From Tubulanus polymorphus (taxonomy: Eukaryota > Nemertea > Palaeonemertea > Tubulaniformes > Tubulanidae), in the NCBI RefSeq assembly GCF_964204645.1, contig NC_134025.1:2051001-2115000 (forward strand): a stretch of DNA of 64,000 bases, read 5' to 3'. The notes beneath the pieces were generated by a model. The model did no database searches. It saw only the letters and a list, made by a program, of their open reading frames with translations, and had not been told where the DNA came from. The translations under genes were made by a program, and so were the position numbers. Positions 14,301 to 29,300 of this stretch are shown piece after piece (the first letter of the stretch is position 1; every line of letters starts with the position of its first letter).

Positions 14301-17300
14301 ACAGATTAACGGTATGGAAGACCCTGCAACAATATCAGTCGACGATATTGTCATTTCCCCACCTCCCGCAAATCGAAAAGACAAAGATGGTTTGCGACCG
14401 GGAAATGGGAAATTGTATTACACCGAAGAAAACGAAGTCACCATCATAATTGAGTTAGACGAAGAGACTCCCATAGAACTGGGTGAAATATCTTTACCGC
14501 CAACGGTCATTAATATAACGAATTTCAAGGTTTATATCCAGGAACAACAAGGAGAATCGTATAAACCCATTCAACCAGTAAGTTACAAACAAATATTCAT
14601 CTAAATCAGAATTTAGTACCTTACAATGTAAAATTTACTTCATGTATGTATTTGATTTGATTTTAAGGCTGATGTTGAAGTACCATCAACAGTAGATCCA
14701 ACTACAAACGCAATAAGTCCGGATGCACCGATTAATTTTAATCGACCGATTACAGCTACTAAAGTGAAGATAATAATAACAAAAGAATTAACAAATCAAG
14801 CTGGAAAGACCCAGATGGGAATTGAAATCAATATAAAAGCTTGTTTTGAAAAAGGTTTGTGGAAATTACTTTAAAGGATTCAAATCAGGCTAAATGTGGA
14901 TAAGTGTATTTATTCATCGATTTTAAATTAAATTTTTACAGTATCAACTATATCGACGTCATCAACACAGCAAACAACATCAACCGTAGCAACAACAGCA
15001 GGTACTTACCGAAATAATATAACGCTCATGGCAATCACTGTGACTCAGCCACCAGTAACACCAGGTGTCACCCAACCAACAGAAACACCAGGAGTCACTC
15101 AACCACCAGTCACACCAGGGGTCACCCAACCTCCAGTAACACCAGGAGTCACTCAACCACCAGTAACACCAGGAGTCACTCAACCAACAGTAACACCAGC
15201 AGTCACTCAACCACCAGTAACACCAGCAGTCACTCAACCACCAGTTACACCAAGTCATTCAACCCCCCTCCCCAGTTGCAGCAGGAGTCACTCAACTCAC
15301 TCAACCACAAGTAAAATCAGTTATCACATGTTGGTAAATAGTTAACGGGGATAACATTACATATTTCAGGTACATCTTCGGTGCTGACTACTACTGGACC
15401 TGCGCTGCCAACTACTACTGTAATTGTGCCGTCGACTACAGCAGAAATACAATGTGAACATCCTCAAAAACTGATTTATAATACGAGCCCACAGTGGAAA
15501 ATCACGTCATCGAGTGACAAGGAAAACACGATAAGTTCCCTTAGTGGTGGCCAGGGTTACTTACAATTTACGAAAAAGGATTGGAAGAAAAATTCAAAAA
15601 ACAAAAATGCCTTTATAAAATATGAAATAGTTTCTGCAAAATATCCAAAATTAGTGACCATCTTGGCAATTGAATTCGGGACACTGTTCGCTCAGACGTT
15701 TCATATAGAAATATCGAACGATGGAAAGAAATGGGAAAGAAAAACAACAGTGGTAAGTACAATGTTGATTACCTATAGAACCCTCCATATTTTACGAGCT
15801 CAGCGTTGATCTTTTCCAATTGATATATAGATCATACCACCGGAGGAATTCAATACAGCTCACGCAGTAGGCGTGCGCTTTAGAGGACTCGGCGTTGAAG
15901 CAAGATTCATCAAGATTAAAGCCGAGGGTGACTCGAAGAAAACTCCACCTGTCATAACCATGTCGAGTGTACTCGGTTGCTACGAGCCGAAAGAGGATGT
16001 TAAAGAAAACACATCCCCGACAGAGATGGTAAATCTAAATATGAAATCCGCATAATGCTTGTTTGGCACATCGTTCGATGATGGCATTATACGAATACTC
16101 TTTCAATCCTTTCTGTAGCCGACATGCAATCCGGAACAAATGACATGTACAGACGGGACCAGCTGCGGATATTTATGCAACGGCGTCATTGAATGCGCAG
16201 ATGGAACCGATGAAGAAAACTGTACTACGCGTAAGTCTTGAAACTCAAACGGTTTTCTCAGAATTTATCAAAATAAAACTCAAAACTAAACTTACTAACA
16301 GAGTTTAACTGTTTTTTTTTTTCGTTAATTCCACGCACTACAGCAATACCAACGTGTTCCGATGACGAGTTTACTTGTAAAAGTGGAAAATGTTTATCTA
16401 AAAACATAACTTGTGATAACTATTGCGATTGCTTCGAATGTGAAGACGAGGATGTACCGATAAACTGCACCGGTAAGACTTACCTTTTCAATTCAGTATT
16501 ATGGAAAATCAATTACATGTCATATTTCGACATCGCCTATTACCTCAGAGATACATTTTGAATCTATAATATATTTTTAGAACCGTGTAATAACAAAACC
16601 GAAACACCAATTCGTAATTGCGTAGTCGGTGGAGCATTTTCATTTAAATGCTTGCCAAAAGAGAAAATCTGTGATGGCATCAATGATTGTCAGAATGGCA
16701 TCGATGAGAAAAATTGTAAGTAAACGATGTGATGACTTGTGTGTTATTATCAACCTTAACCTCGATATCATGTCGACAAATTTTCGATGCACGTTTCTTC
16801 ATTTAGAATCAAGTAATTTTAATTTGTATCAGATATAAATAACCATTGGCCGATAAGAACGGAAACGTAGCCTACTTTTTAACATCTCAACAATAAATCC
16901 ATTTGGAATTTTCTGAACAACATACTTAGAACATAAACTCTTTTCATTCGATCGACCAACGAAATACGATGAGAAATATCGGGCAATGTAATGAATATAA
17001 AAAAGCAAGGAAAACTCATAAACATGTATTTTGAATTTTGTTTGCACTTTTTTCATTGCAGGTGAAAGTACGACAACAAATGGTAAATATGTACCGAACA
17101 TTTTTCCCTGTTATTCTTTTCTTAATTTCAAATTTCGTGCCGTATACATTAGTCGATTCTTTATATATTGCAAGGTCAGTTCATTCATTAAATACATGTT
17201 CACATTTCACAGCACCGTGCCAACAGATTAACGGTATGGAAGACCCTGCAACAATATCAGTCGACGATATTGTCATTTCCCCACCTCCCGCAAATCGAAA

Positions 17301-20300
17301 AGACAAAAATGGTTTGCGACCGGGAAATGGGAAATTGTATTACACCGAAGAAAACGAAGTCACCATCATAATTGAGTTAGACGAAGAGACTCCCATAGAA
17401 CTGGGTGAAATATCTTTACCGCCAACGGTCATTAATATAACGAATTTCAAGGTTTATATCCAGGAACAACAAGGAGAATCGTATAAACCCATTCAACCAG
17501 TAAGTTACAAACAAATATTCATCTAAATCAGAATTTAGTACCTTACAATGTAAAATTTACTTCATGTATGTATTTGATTCGATTTTAAGGCTGATGTTGA
17601 AGTACCATCAACAGTAGATCCAACTACAAACGCAATAAGTCCGGATGCACCGATTAATTTTAATCGACCGATTACAGCTACTAAAGTGAAGATAATAATA
17701 ACAAAAGAATTAACAAATCAAGCTGGAAAGACCCAGATGGGAATTGAAATCAATATAAAAGCTTGTTTTGAAAAAGGTTTGTGGAAATTACTTTAAAGGA
17801 TTCAAATCAGGCTAAATGTGGATAAGTGTATTTATTCATCGATTTTAAATTAAATTTTTACAGTATCAACTATATCGACGTCATCAACACAGCAAACAAC
17901 ATCAACCGTAGCAACAACAGCAGGTACTTACCGAAATAATATAACGCTCATGGCAATCACTGTGACTCAGCCACCAGTAACACCAGGTGTCACCCAACCA
18001 ACAGAAACACCAGGAGTCACTCAACCACCAGTCACACCAGGGGTCACCCAACCTCCAGTAACACCAGGAGTCACTCAACCACCAGTAACACCAGGAGTCA
18101 CCCAACCTCCAGTAACACCAGGAGTCACTCAACCACCAGTAACACCAGGAGTCACTCAACCAACAGTAACACCAGCAGTCACTCAACCACCAGTAACACC
18201 AGCAGTCACTCAACCACCAGTTACACCAAGTCATTCAACCCCCCTCCCCAGTTGCAGCAGGAGTCACTCAACTCACTCAACCACAAGTAAAATCAGTTAT
18301 CACATGTTGGTAAATAGTTAACGGGGATAACATTACATATTTCAGGTACATCTTCGGTGCTGACTACTACTGGACCTGCGCTGCCAACTACTACTGTAAT
18401 TGTGCCGTCGACTACAGCAGAAATACAATGTGAACATCCTCAAAAACTGATTTATAATACGAGCCCACAGTGGAAAATCACGTCATCGAGTGACAAGGAA
18501 AACACGATAAGTTCCCTTAGTGGTGGCCAGGGTTACTTACAATTTACGAAAAAGGATTGGAAGAAAAATTCAAAAAACAAAAATGCCTTTATAAAATATG
18601 AAATAGTTTCTGCAAAATATCCAAAATTAGTGACCATCTTGGCAATTGAATTCGGGACACTGTTCGCTCAGACGTTTCATATAGAAATATCGAACGATGG
18701 AAAGAAATGGGAAAGAAAAACAACAGTGGTAAGTACAATGTTGATTACCTATAGAACCCTCCATATTTTACGAGCTCAGCGTTGATCTTTTCCAATTGAT
18801 ATATAGATCATACCACCGGAGGAATTCAATACAGCTCACGCAGTAGGCGTGCGCTTTAGAGGACTCGGCGTTGAAGCAAGATTCATCAAGATTAAAGCCG
18901 AGGGTGACTCGAAGAAAACTCCACCTGTCGTAACCATGTCGAGTGTACTCGGTTGCTACGAGCCGAAAGAGGATGTTAAAGAAAACACATCCCCGACAGA
19001 GATGGTAAATCTAAATATGAAATCCGCATAATGCTTGTTTGGCACATCGTTCGATGATGGCATTATACGAATACTCTTTCAATCCTTTCTGTAGCCGACA
19101 TGCAATCCGGAACAAATGACATGTACAGACGGGACCAGCTGCGGATATTTATGCAACGGCGTCATTGAATGCGCAGATGGAACCGATGAAGAAAACTGTA
19201 CTACGCGTAAGTCTTGAAACTCAAACGGTTTTCTCAGAATTTATCAAAATAAAACTCAAAACTAAACTTACTAACAGAGTTTAACTGTTTTTTTTTTTCG
19301 TTAATTCCACGCACTACAGCAATACCAACGTGTTCCGATGACGAGTTTACTTGTAAAAGTGGAAAATGTTTATCTAAAAACATAACTTGTGATAACTATT
19401 GCGATTGCTTCGAATGTGAAGACGAGGATGTACCGATAAACTGCACCGGTAAGACTTACCTTTTCAATTCAGTATTATGGAAAATCAATTACATGTCATA
19501 TTTCGACATCGCCTATTACCTCAGAGATACATTTTGAATCTATAATATATTTTTAGAACCGTGTAATAACAAAACCGAAACACCAATTCGTAATTGCGTA
19601 GTCGGTGGAGCATTTTCATTTAAATGCTTGCCAAAAGAGAAAATCTGTGATGGCATCAATGATTGTCAGAATGGCATCGATGAGAAAAATTGTAAGTAAA
19701 CGATGTGATGACTTGTGTGTTATTATCAACCTTAACCTCGATATCATGTCGACAAATTTTCGATGCACGTTTCTTCATTTAGAATCAAGTAATTTTAATT
19801 TGTATCAGATATAAATAACCATTGGCCGATAAGAACGGAAACGTAGCCTACTTTTTAACATCTCAACAATAAATCCATTTGGAATTTTCTGAACAACATA
19901 CTTAGAACATAAACTCTTTTCATTCGATCGACCAACGAAATACGATGAGAAATATCGGGCAATGTAATGAATATAAAAAAGCAAGGAAAACTCATAAACA
20001 TGTATTTTGAATTTTGTTTGCACTTTTTTCATTGCAGGTGAAAGTACGACAACAAATGGTAAATATGTACCGAACATTTTTCCCTGTTATTCTTTTCTTA
20101 ATTTCAAATTTCGTGCCGTATACATTAGTCGATTCTTTATATATTGCAAGGTCAGTTCATTCATTAAATACATGTTCACATTTCACAGCACCGTGCCAAC
20201 AGATTAACGGTATGGAAGACCCTGCAACAATATCAGTCGACGATATTGTCATTTCCCCACCTCCCGCAAATCGAAAAGACAAAAATGGTTTGCGACCGGG

Positions 20301-23300
20301 AAATGGGAAATTGTATTACACCGAAGAAAACGAAGTCACCATCATAATTGAGTTAGACGAAGAGACTCCCATAGAACTGGGTGAAATATCTTTACCGCCA
20401 ACGGTCATTAATATAACGAATTTCAAGGTTTATATCCAGGAACAACAAGGAGAATCGTATAAACCCATTCAACCAGTAAGTTACAAACAAATATTCATCT
20501 AAATCAGAATTTAGTACCTTACAATGTAAAATTTACTTCATGTATGTATTTGATTTGATTTTAAGGCTGATGTTGAAGTACCATCAACAGTAGATCCAAC
20601 TACAAACGCAATAAGTCCGGATACACCGATCAATTTTAATCGACCGATTACAGCTACTAAAGTGAAGATAATAATAACAAAAGAATTAACAAATCAAGCT
20701 GGAAAGACCCAGATGGGAATTGAAATCAATATAAAAGCTTGTTTTGAAAAAGGTTTGTGGAAATTACTTTAAAGGATTCAAATCAGGCTAAATGTGGATA
20801 AGTGTATTTATTCATCGATTTTAAATTAAATTTTTACAGTATCAACTATATCGACGTCATCAACACAGCAAACAACATCAACCGTAGCAACAACAGCAGG
20901 TACTTACCGAAATAATATAACGCTCATGGCAATCACTGTGACTCAGCCACCAGTAACACCAGGTGTCACCCAACCAACAGAAACACCAGGAGTCACTCAA
21001 CCACCAGTCACACCAGGGGTCACCCAACCTCCAGTAACACCAGGAGTCACTCAACCACCAGTAACACCAGGAGTCACTCAACCAACAGTAACACCAGCAG
21101 TCACTCAACCACCAGTAACTAACACCAGCAGTCACTCAACCACCAGTTACACCAAGTCATTCAACCCCCCTCCCCAGTTGCAGCAGGAGTCACTCAACTC
21201 ACTCAACCACAAGTAAAATCAGTTATCACATGTTGGTAAATAGTTAACGGGGATAACATTACATATTTCAGGTACATCTTCGGTGCTGACTACTACTGGA
21301 CCTGCGCTGCCAACTACTACTGTAATTGTGCCGTCGACTACAGCAGAAATACAATGTGAACATCCTCAAAAACTGATTTATAATACGAGCCCACAGTGGA
21401 AAATCACGTCATCGAGTGACAAGGAAAACACGATCAGTTCCCTTAGTGGTGGCCAGGGTTACTTACAATTTACGAAAAAGGATTGGAAGAAAAATTCAAA
21501 AAACAAAAATGCCTTTATAAAATATGAAATAGTTTCTGCAAAATATCCAAAATTAGTGACCATCTTGGCAATTGAATTCGGGACACTGTTCGCTCAGACG
21601 TTTCATATAGAAATATCGAACGATGGAAAGAAATGGGAAAGAAAAACAACAGTGGTAAGTACAATGTTGATTACCTATAGAACCCTCCATATTTTACGAG
21701 CTCAGCGTTGATCTTTTCCAATTGATATATAGATCATACCACCGGAGGAATTCAATACAGCTCACGCAGTAGGCGTGCGCTTTAGAGGACTCGGCGTTGA
21801 AGCAAGATTCATCAAGATTAAAGCCGAGGGTGACTCGAAGAAAACTCCACCTGTCATAACCATGTCGAGTGTACTCGGTTGCTACGAGCCGAAAGAGGAT
21901 GTTAAAGAAAACACATCCCCGACAGAGATGGTAAATCTAAATATGAAATCCGCATAATGCTTGTTTGGCACATCGTTCGATGATGGCATTATACGAATAC
22001 TCTTTCAATCCTTTCTGTAGCCGACATGCAATCCGGAACAAATGACATGTACAGACGGGACCAGCTGCGGATATTTATGCAACGGCGACATTGAATGCGC
22101 AGATGGAACCGATGAAGAAAACTGTACTACGCGTAAGTCTTGAAACTCAAACGGTTTTCTCAGAATTTATCAAAATAAAACTCAAAACTAAACTTACTAA
22201 CAGAGTTTAACTGTTTTTTTTTCTCGTTAATTCCACGCACTACAGCAATACCAACGTGTTCCGATGACGAGTTTACTTGTAAAAGTGGAAAATGTTTATC
22301 TAAAAACATAACTTGTGATAACTATTGCGATTGCTTCGAATGTGAAGACGAGGATGTACCGATAAACTGCACCGGTAAGACTTACCTTTTCATTCAGTAT
22401 TATGGAAAATCAATTACATGTCATATTTCGACATCGCCTATTACCTCAGAGATACATTTTGAATCTATAATATATTTTTAGAACCGTGTAATAACAAAAC
22501 CGAAACACCAATTCGTAATTGCGTAGTCGGTGGAGCATTTTCATTTAAATGCTTGCCAAAAGAGAAAATCTGTGATGGCATCAATGATTGTCAGAATGGC
22601 ATCGATGAGAAAAATTGTAAGTAAACGATGTGATGACTTGTGTGTTATTATCAACCTTAACCTCGATATCATGTCGACAAATTTTCGATGCACGTTTCTT
22701 CATTTAGAATCAAGTAATTTTAATTTGTATCAGATATAAATAACCATTGGCCGATAAGAACGGAAACGTAGCCTACTTTTTAACATCTCAACAATAAATC
22801 CATTTGGAATTTTCTGAACAACATACTTAGAACATAAACTCTTTTCATTCAATCGACCAACGAAATACGATGAGAAATATCGGGCAATGTAATGAATATA
22901 AAAAAGCAAGGAAAACTCATAAACATGTATTTTGAATTTTGTTTGCACTTTTTTCATTGCAGGTGAAAGTACGACAACAAATGGTAAATACGTACCGAAC
23001 ATTTTTTCCCTATATTTGTTTGTCTATTTCAAATTTCGTGCCGTATACATTAGTCAATTCTTTATATATTGCAAGGTCAGTTCATTCATTAATATCACGT
23101 TCACATTTCACAGCACCGTGCCAACAGATTAACGGGATGGAAGACCCTGCAACAATATCAATCGACGATATCACCATCTTTCCACCTCCCTCGATTGGAC
23201 ATGTATACGTTTGTTTTTGAACAGTTGTTTGCACAGTTTTGTACAGTTCTTGTAATGAAATAAAATGAAGAATACTAAGCACATGTGTTTGTCTTTGTCC

Positions 23301-26300
23301 GTACCGTATGTATATGTGTTTTTTCGTATGTTTCTACGTACGGTATTTTTTAAATGTTATATTTTTGCTTATTTGTACATGACATTACTATTTATGACTT
23401 TTTAAACTCATAAATCTAAACCGGTTACTATTCAAGAAATCATCCTTTTTCTAAAGCGGGTTATATTTTGAGAGTCAGCATATTTACATTCCATTTCTAT
23501 CGCGTTATAGTAAGGTTCGTTTATTTGCAAATCTTTTAATATAAATTCTATCATTTTCACAGCACCGTGCCAACAGATCAACGGTATGGAAGACCCTGCA
23601 ATAATATCAATCGACGATATTGTCATTTCCCCACCTTCCGCAAATCCAAAAGACAAAGATGGTTTGCGACCGGGAAATGGGAAATTGTATTACACCGAAG
23701 AAAACGAAGTCACCATCATAATTACGTTAGACGAAGAGACTCCCATAGAACTGGGTGAAATATCTTTACCGCCAACGGTCATTAATATAACGAATTTCAA
23801 GGTTTATATCCAGGAACAACAAGGAGAATCGTATAAACCCATTCAACCAGTAAGTTACAAACAAATATTCATCTAAATCAGAATTTAGTACCTTACAATG
23901 TAAAATTTACTTCATGTATGTATTTGATTTGATTTTAAGGCTGATGTTGAAGTACCATCAACAGTAGATCCAACTACAAACGCAATAAGTCCGGATGCAC
24001 CGATTAATTTTAATCGACCGATTACAGCTACTAAAGTGAAGATAATAATAACAAAAGAATTAACAAATCAAGCTGGAAAGTCCCAGATGGGAATTGAAAT
24101 CAATCTAAAAGCTTGTTTTGAAAAAGGTTTGTAGAAATTGATAAAGATATTGTGGAATCTCGATAAATTTACATATTGATATATATTAACTCGTTAAATA
24201 TTTACAGTATCAACTATATCGACGTCATCAACACAGCAAACAACATCAACCGTAGCAACAACAACAGGTACTACAGCAATAACTAAACCACCTGTTACAC
24301 CAAGTATCACTAAACCACCAGTTACACCAGGAGTCACTCAACCACCAGTAACACCAGGAGTCACTCAACCACCAGTTACACCAGGAGTCACTCAACCACC
24401 AGTTACACCAGGAGTCACTCAACCACCAGTCACACCAGGGGTCACTCAACCACCAGTCACACCAGGTGTCACTCAACCACCAGTCACACCAGGGGTCACT
24501 CAACCACCAGTAACACCAGGTGTCACTCAACCACCAGTCACACCAGGAGTCACTCAACCACCAGTTACACCAAGTATCACTAAACCACCAGTTACACCAG
24601 GAGTCACTCAACCACCAGTAACACCAGGAGTCACTCAACCACCAGTTACACCAGGAGTCACTCAACCACCAGTTACACCAGGAGTCACTCAACCACCAGT
24701 CACACCAGGGGTCACTCAACCACCAGTCACACCAGGTGTCACTCAACCACCAGTCACACCAGGGGTCACTCAACCACCAGTAACACCAGGTGTCACTCAA
24801 CCACCAGTCACACCAGGAGTCACTCAACCACCAGTAACACCAGGAGTCACTCAACCACCAGTAACACCAGGAGTCACTCAACCACCAGTCACACCAGGGG
24901 TCACTCAACCACCAGTAACACCAGGTGTCACTCAACCACCAGTCACACCAGGAGTCACTCAACCACCAGTCACACCAGGAGTCACTCAACCACCAGTCAC
25001 ACCAGGAGTCACACAACCACCAGTAACACCAGGAGTCACTCAACCACCAGTAACACCAGGTGTCACTCAACCACCAGTAACACCAGGAGTCACCCAACCA
25101 CCAGTAACACCAGGGGTCACCAAACCACCAGTGACACCAGGAGTCACTCAACCACCTGTTACACCTGGAGTCACTCAACCACCAGTTACACCAGGAGTCA
25201 CTCAACCACCAGTTACACCTGGAGTCACTCAACCACCAGTTACACCTGGAGTCACTCAACCACCAGTTACACCAGGAGTCACTCAACCACCAGTTACACC
25301 TGGAGTCACTCAACCACCAGTTACACCAGGAGTCACTCAACCACCAGTAACACCAGGTCTTACTCAACCACCAGTTACACCAGGAGTCACTCAACCACCA
25401 GTAACACCAGGCGTCACCCAACCACCTGTAACACCAGGAGTCACTCAACCACCAGTAACACCAGGAGTCACAAAACCACCAGTAACACCAGGAGTCACTC
25501 AACCACCAGTTACACCAGGAGTCACTCAACCACCAGTTACACCTGGAGTCACTCAACCACCAGTTACACCAGGAGTCAGACAACCACCAGTAACACCAGG
25601 TCTTACTCAACCACCAGTTACACCAGGCGTCACCCAACCATCTGTAACACCAGGAGTCACTCAACCACCTGTAACACCAGGAGTCACTCAACCACCAGTT
25701 ACACCTGGAGTCACTAAACCACCAGTAACACCAGGAGTCACTCAACCACCAGTAACACCAGGCGTTACTCAACCACCAGTAACACCAGGAGTCACTCAAC
25801 CACCAGTAACACCAGGAGTCACTCAACCACCAGTTACACCTGGAGTCACTCAACCACCAGTTACACCAGGAGTCACTCAACCACCAGTAACACCGGGTCT
25901 TACTCAACCACCAGTTACACCAGGAGTCACTCAACCACCAGTAACACCAGGCGTCACCCAACCACCTGTAACACCAGGAGTCACTCAACCACCAGTAACA
26001 CCAGGAGTCACAAAACCACCAGTAACACCAGGAGTCACTCAACCACCAGTTACACCAGGAGTCACTCAACCACCAGTTACACCTGGAGTCACTCAACCAC
26101 CAGTTACACCAGGAGTCACTCAACCACCAGTAACACCAGGTCTTACTCAACCACCAGTTACACCAGGCGTCACCCAACCACCTGTAACACCAGGAGTCAC
26201 TCAACCACCTGTAACACCAGGAGTCACTCAACCACCAGTTACACCTGGAGTCACGAAACCACCAGTAACACCAGGAGTCACTCAACCACCAGTTACACCA

Positions 26301-29300
26301 GGAGTCACTCAACCACCAGTAACACCAGGTCTTACTCAACCACCAGTTACACCAGGCGTCACCCAACCACCTGTAACACCAGGAGTCACTCAACCACCTG
26401 TAACACCAGGAGTCACTCAACCACCAGTTACACCTGGAGTCACTAAACCACCAGTAACACCAGGAGTCACTCAACCACCAGTAACACCAGGCGTTACTCA
26501 ACCACCAGTAACACCAGGAGTCACACAACCACCAGTAACACCAGGCGTCACTAAACCACCAGTAACACCAGGCGTCACTAAACCACCAGTAACACCAGGA
26601 GTCACTCAACCACCAGTAACACCAGGTGTCACTCAACCACCAGTTACACCAGGAGTCACTCAACCACCTGTAACACCAGGAGTCACCAAACCACCAGTTA
26701 CACCTGGTGTTACCCAACCACCAGTTACACCGGGTGTCACTCAACCACCAGTAACACCAGGAGTCACTCAACCACCAGTCACACCAGGAGTCACTCAACC
26801 ACCAGTCACACCAGGAGTCACACAACCACCAGTAACACCAGGAGTCACTCAACCACCAGTAACACCGGGAGTCACTCAACCACCAGTCACACCAGGAGTC
26901 ACTCAACCACCAGTTACACCAGGAGTCACTCAACCACCAGTAACACCAGGAGTCACCCAACCACCAGTTACACCAGGGGTCACCCAACCACCAGTAACAC
27001 CAGGGGTCACTCAACCACCAGTTACACCAGGCGTCACTCAACCACCAGTTACACCAGGGGTCACCCAACCACCAGTAACACCAGGGGTCACTCAACCACC
27101 AGTTACACCAGGCGTCACTCAACCACCAGTTACACCAGGAGTCACTCAACCACCAGTAACACCAGGAGTCACCCAACCACCAGTTACACCAGGGGTCACC
27201 CAACCACCAGTAACACCAGGGGTCACTCAACCACCAGTTACACCAGGCGTCACTCAACCACCAGTTACACCAGGCGTCACTCAACCACCAGTTACACCTG
27301 GAGTCACTCAACCACCAGTAACACCTGGAGTCACTCAACCACCAGTTACACCAGGAGTCACTCAACCACCAGTAACACCAGGTCTTACTCAACCACCAGT
27401 CACACCAGGAGTCACTCAACCACCATTAACACCAGGTGTCACTCAACCACCAGTCACACCAGGAGTCACTCAACCACCAGTAACACCAGGTGTCACCCAA
27501 CCACCCGTTACACCAGGCGTCACTCAACCACCAGTTACACCTGGAGTCACTCAACCACCAGTTACACCTGGAGTCACTCAACCACCAGTAACACCAGGAG
27601 TCACTCAACCACCAGTAACACCAGGTCTTACTCAACCACCAGTCACACCAGGAGTCACTCAACCACCATTAACACCAGGTGTCACTCAACCACCAGTTAC
27701 ACCAGGAGTCACTCAACCACCAGTAACACCAGGTCTTACTCAACCACCAGTTACACCAGGAGTCACTCAACCACCAGTAACACACGGAGTCACAAAACCT
27801 CCAGTTACTCCAGGAATCACTCAACCACCAGTTACACCAGCAGTCACTCAACCACCAGTAACGCCAGGTCTTACTCAACCACCAGTTACACCAGGCGTCA
27901 CCCAACCACCTGTAACACCAGGAGTCACTCAACCACCAGTTACACCAGGAGTCACTAAACCACCACTAACACCAGGAGTCACTCAACCACCAGTAACACC
28001 AGGTCTTACTCAACCACCAGTTACACCAGGCGTCACCCAACCACCTATAACACCAGGAGTCACTCAACCACCTGTAACACCAGGAGTCACTCAACCACCA
28101 GTAACACCAGGAGTTACTCAACCACCAGTTACACCTGGAGTCACTCAACCACCAGTTACACCAGGAGTCACTCAACCACCAGTAACACCAGGAGTCACTC
28201 AACCACCAGTTACACCAGGAGTCACTCAACCACCAGTAACACCAGGTCTTACTCAACCACCAGTTACACCAGGAGTCACTCAACCACCAGTAACACCAGG
28301 TGTCACTCAACCACCAGTAACACCAGGTCTTACTCAACCACCAGTTACACCAGGAGTCACTCAACCACCAGTAACACCCGGAGTCACAAAACCTCCAGTT
28401 ACTCCAGGAGTCACTCAACCACCAGTAACACCAGCAGTCACTCAACCACCAGTAACTCCAGGAGTTACTCCACCACCACTTACACCAGGTGTCACCCAAC
28501 CACCCGTTACACCAGGAGTCACTCAACCACCAGTAACACCAGGTGTCACTAAACCACCAATAACACCAGGAGTCACTCAACCACCAGTAACACCAGGTGT
28601 CACCCAACCACCCGTTACACCAGGAGTCACCCAACCACCAGTATCACCTGGTGTCACTCAACCACCAGTTACACCAGGAGTCACTCAACCACCAGTTACA
28701 CCAGGAGTCACTCAACCACCCGTTACACCAGGAGTCACTCAACCACCAGTAACACCGGGTGTCACTCAACCACCAGTTACACCAGGAGTCACTCAACCAC
28801 CAGTAACACCAGGTGTCACTAAACCACCAGTTACACCAGGAATCACTCAACCACCAGTAACACCAGGAGTCACTCAACCACCAGTAACACCAGGCGTCAC
28901 CCAACCACCTGTAACACCAGGAGTCACTCAACCACCAGTTACACCAGGAGTCACTCAACCACCAGTAACACCAGGTCTTACTCAACCACCAGTTACACCA
29001 GGAGTCACTAAACCACCAGTAACACCAGGAGTCACTCAACCACCAGTAACACCAGGCGTCACCCAACCACCTGTAACACCAGGAGTCACTCAACCACCAG
29101 TTACACCAGGAGTCACTCAACCACCAGTAACACCAGGTCTTACTCAACCACCAGTTACACCAGGAGTCACTCAACCACCAGTAACACCAGGTGTCACTCA
29201 ACCACCAGTAACACCAGGTCTTACTCAACCACCAGTTACACCAGGAGTCACTCAACCACCAGTAACACCAGGTGTCACTCAACCACCAGTAACACCAGGT

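Larger units (their letters stand above)
12430..24126 (+). repeat. Four-copy tandem segmental duplication, unit about 2.92 kb (modules 1-4)
   Basis: The first exon starts at 12449, 15370, 18346 and 21272, spacings of 2921, 2976 and 2926 bp. The copies are near identical in both exons and introns. Spacing differences come mainly from two extra 27-bp units in module 2, a 4-bp duplication in module 3 and a poly-T run of 9-11 bases. Module 4 carries an extra roughly 450 bp at 22984-23562. Modules 1 and 4 share variants against modules 2 and 3 (GDIEC versus GVIEC in LDLa 1, KDKDG versus KDKNG in discoidin B). Each copy also has a 346-bp intron between LDLa 3 and the micro-exon, without recognisable content. 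Confidence 0.95.

Noticed and set aside
14116-14604. A frame with a hydrophobic N-terminal stretch running into the discoidin-B exon (also in modules 2-4), resembling a signal peptide
   Set aside because: It is made by translating the 130-bp intron before the exon. The upstream micro-exon is in a different frame, and the intron has normal splice signals.
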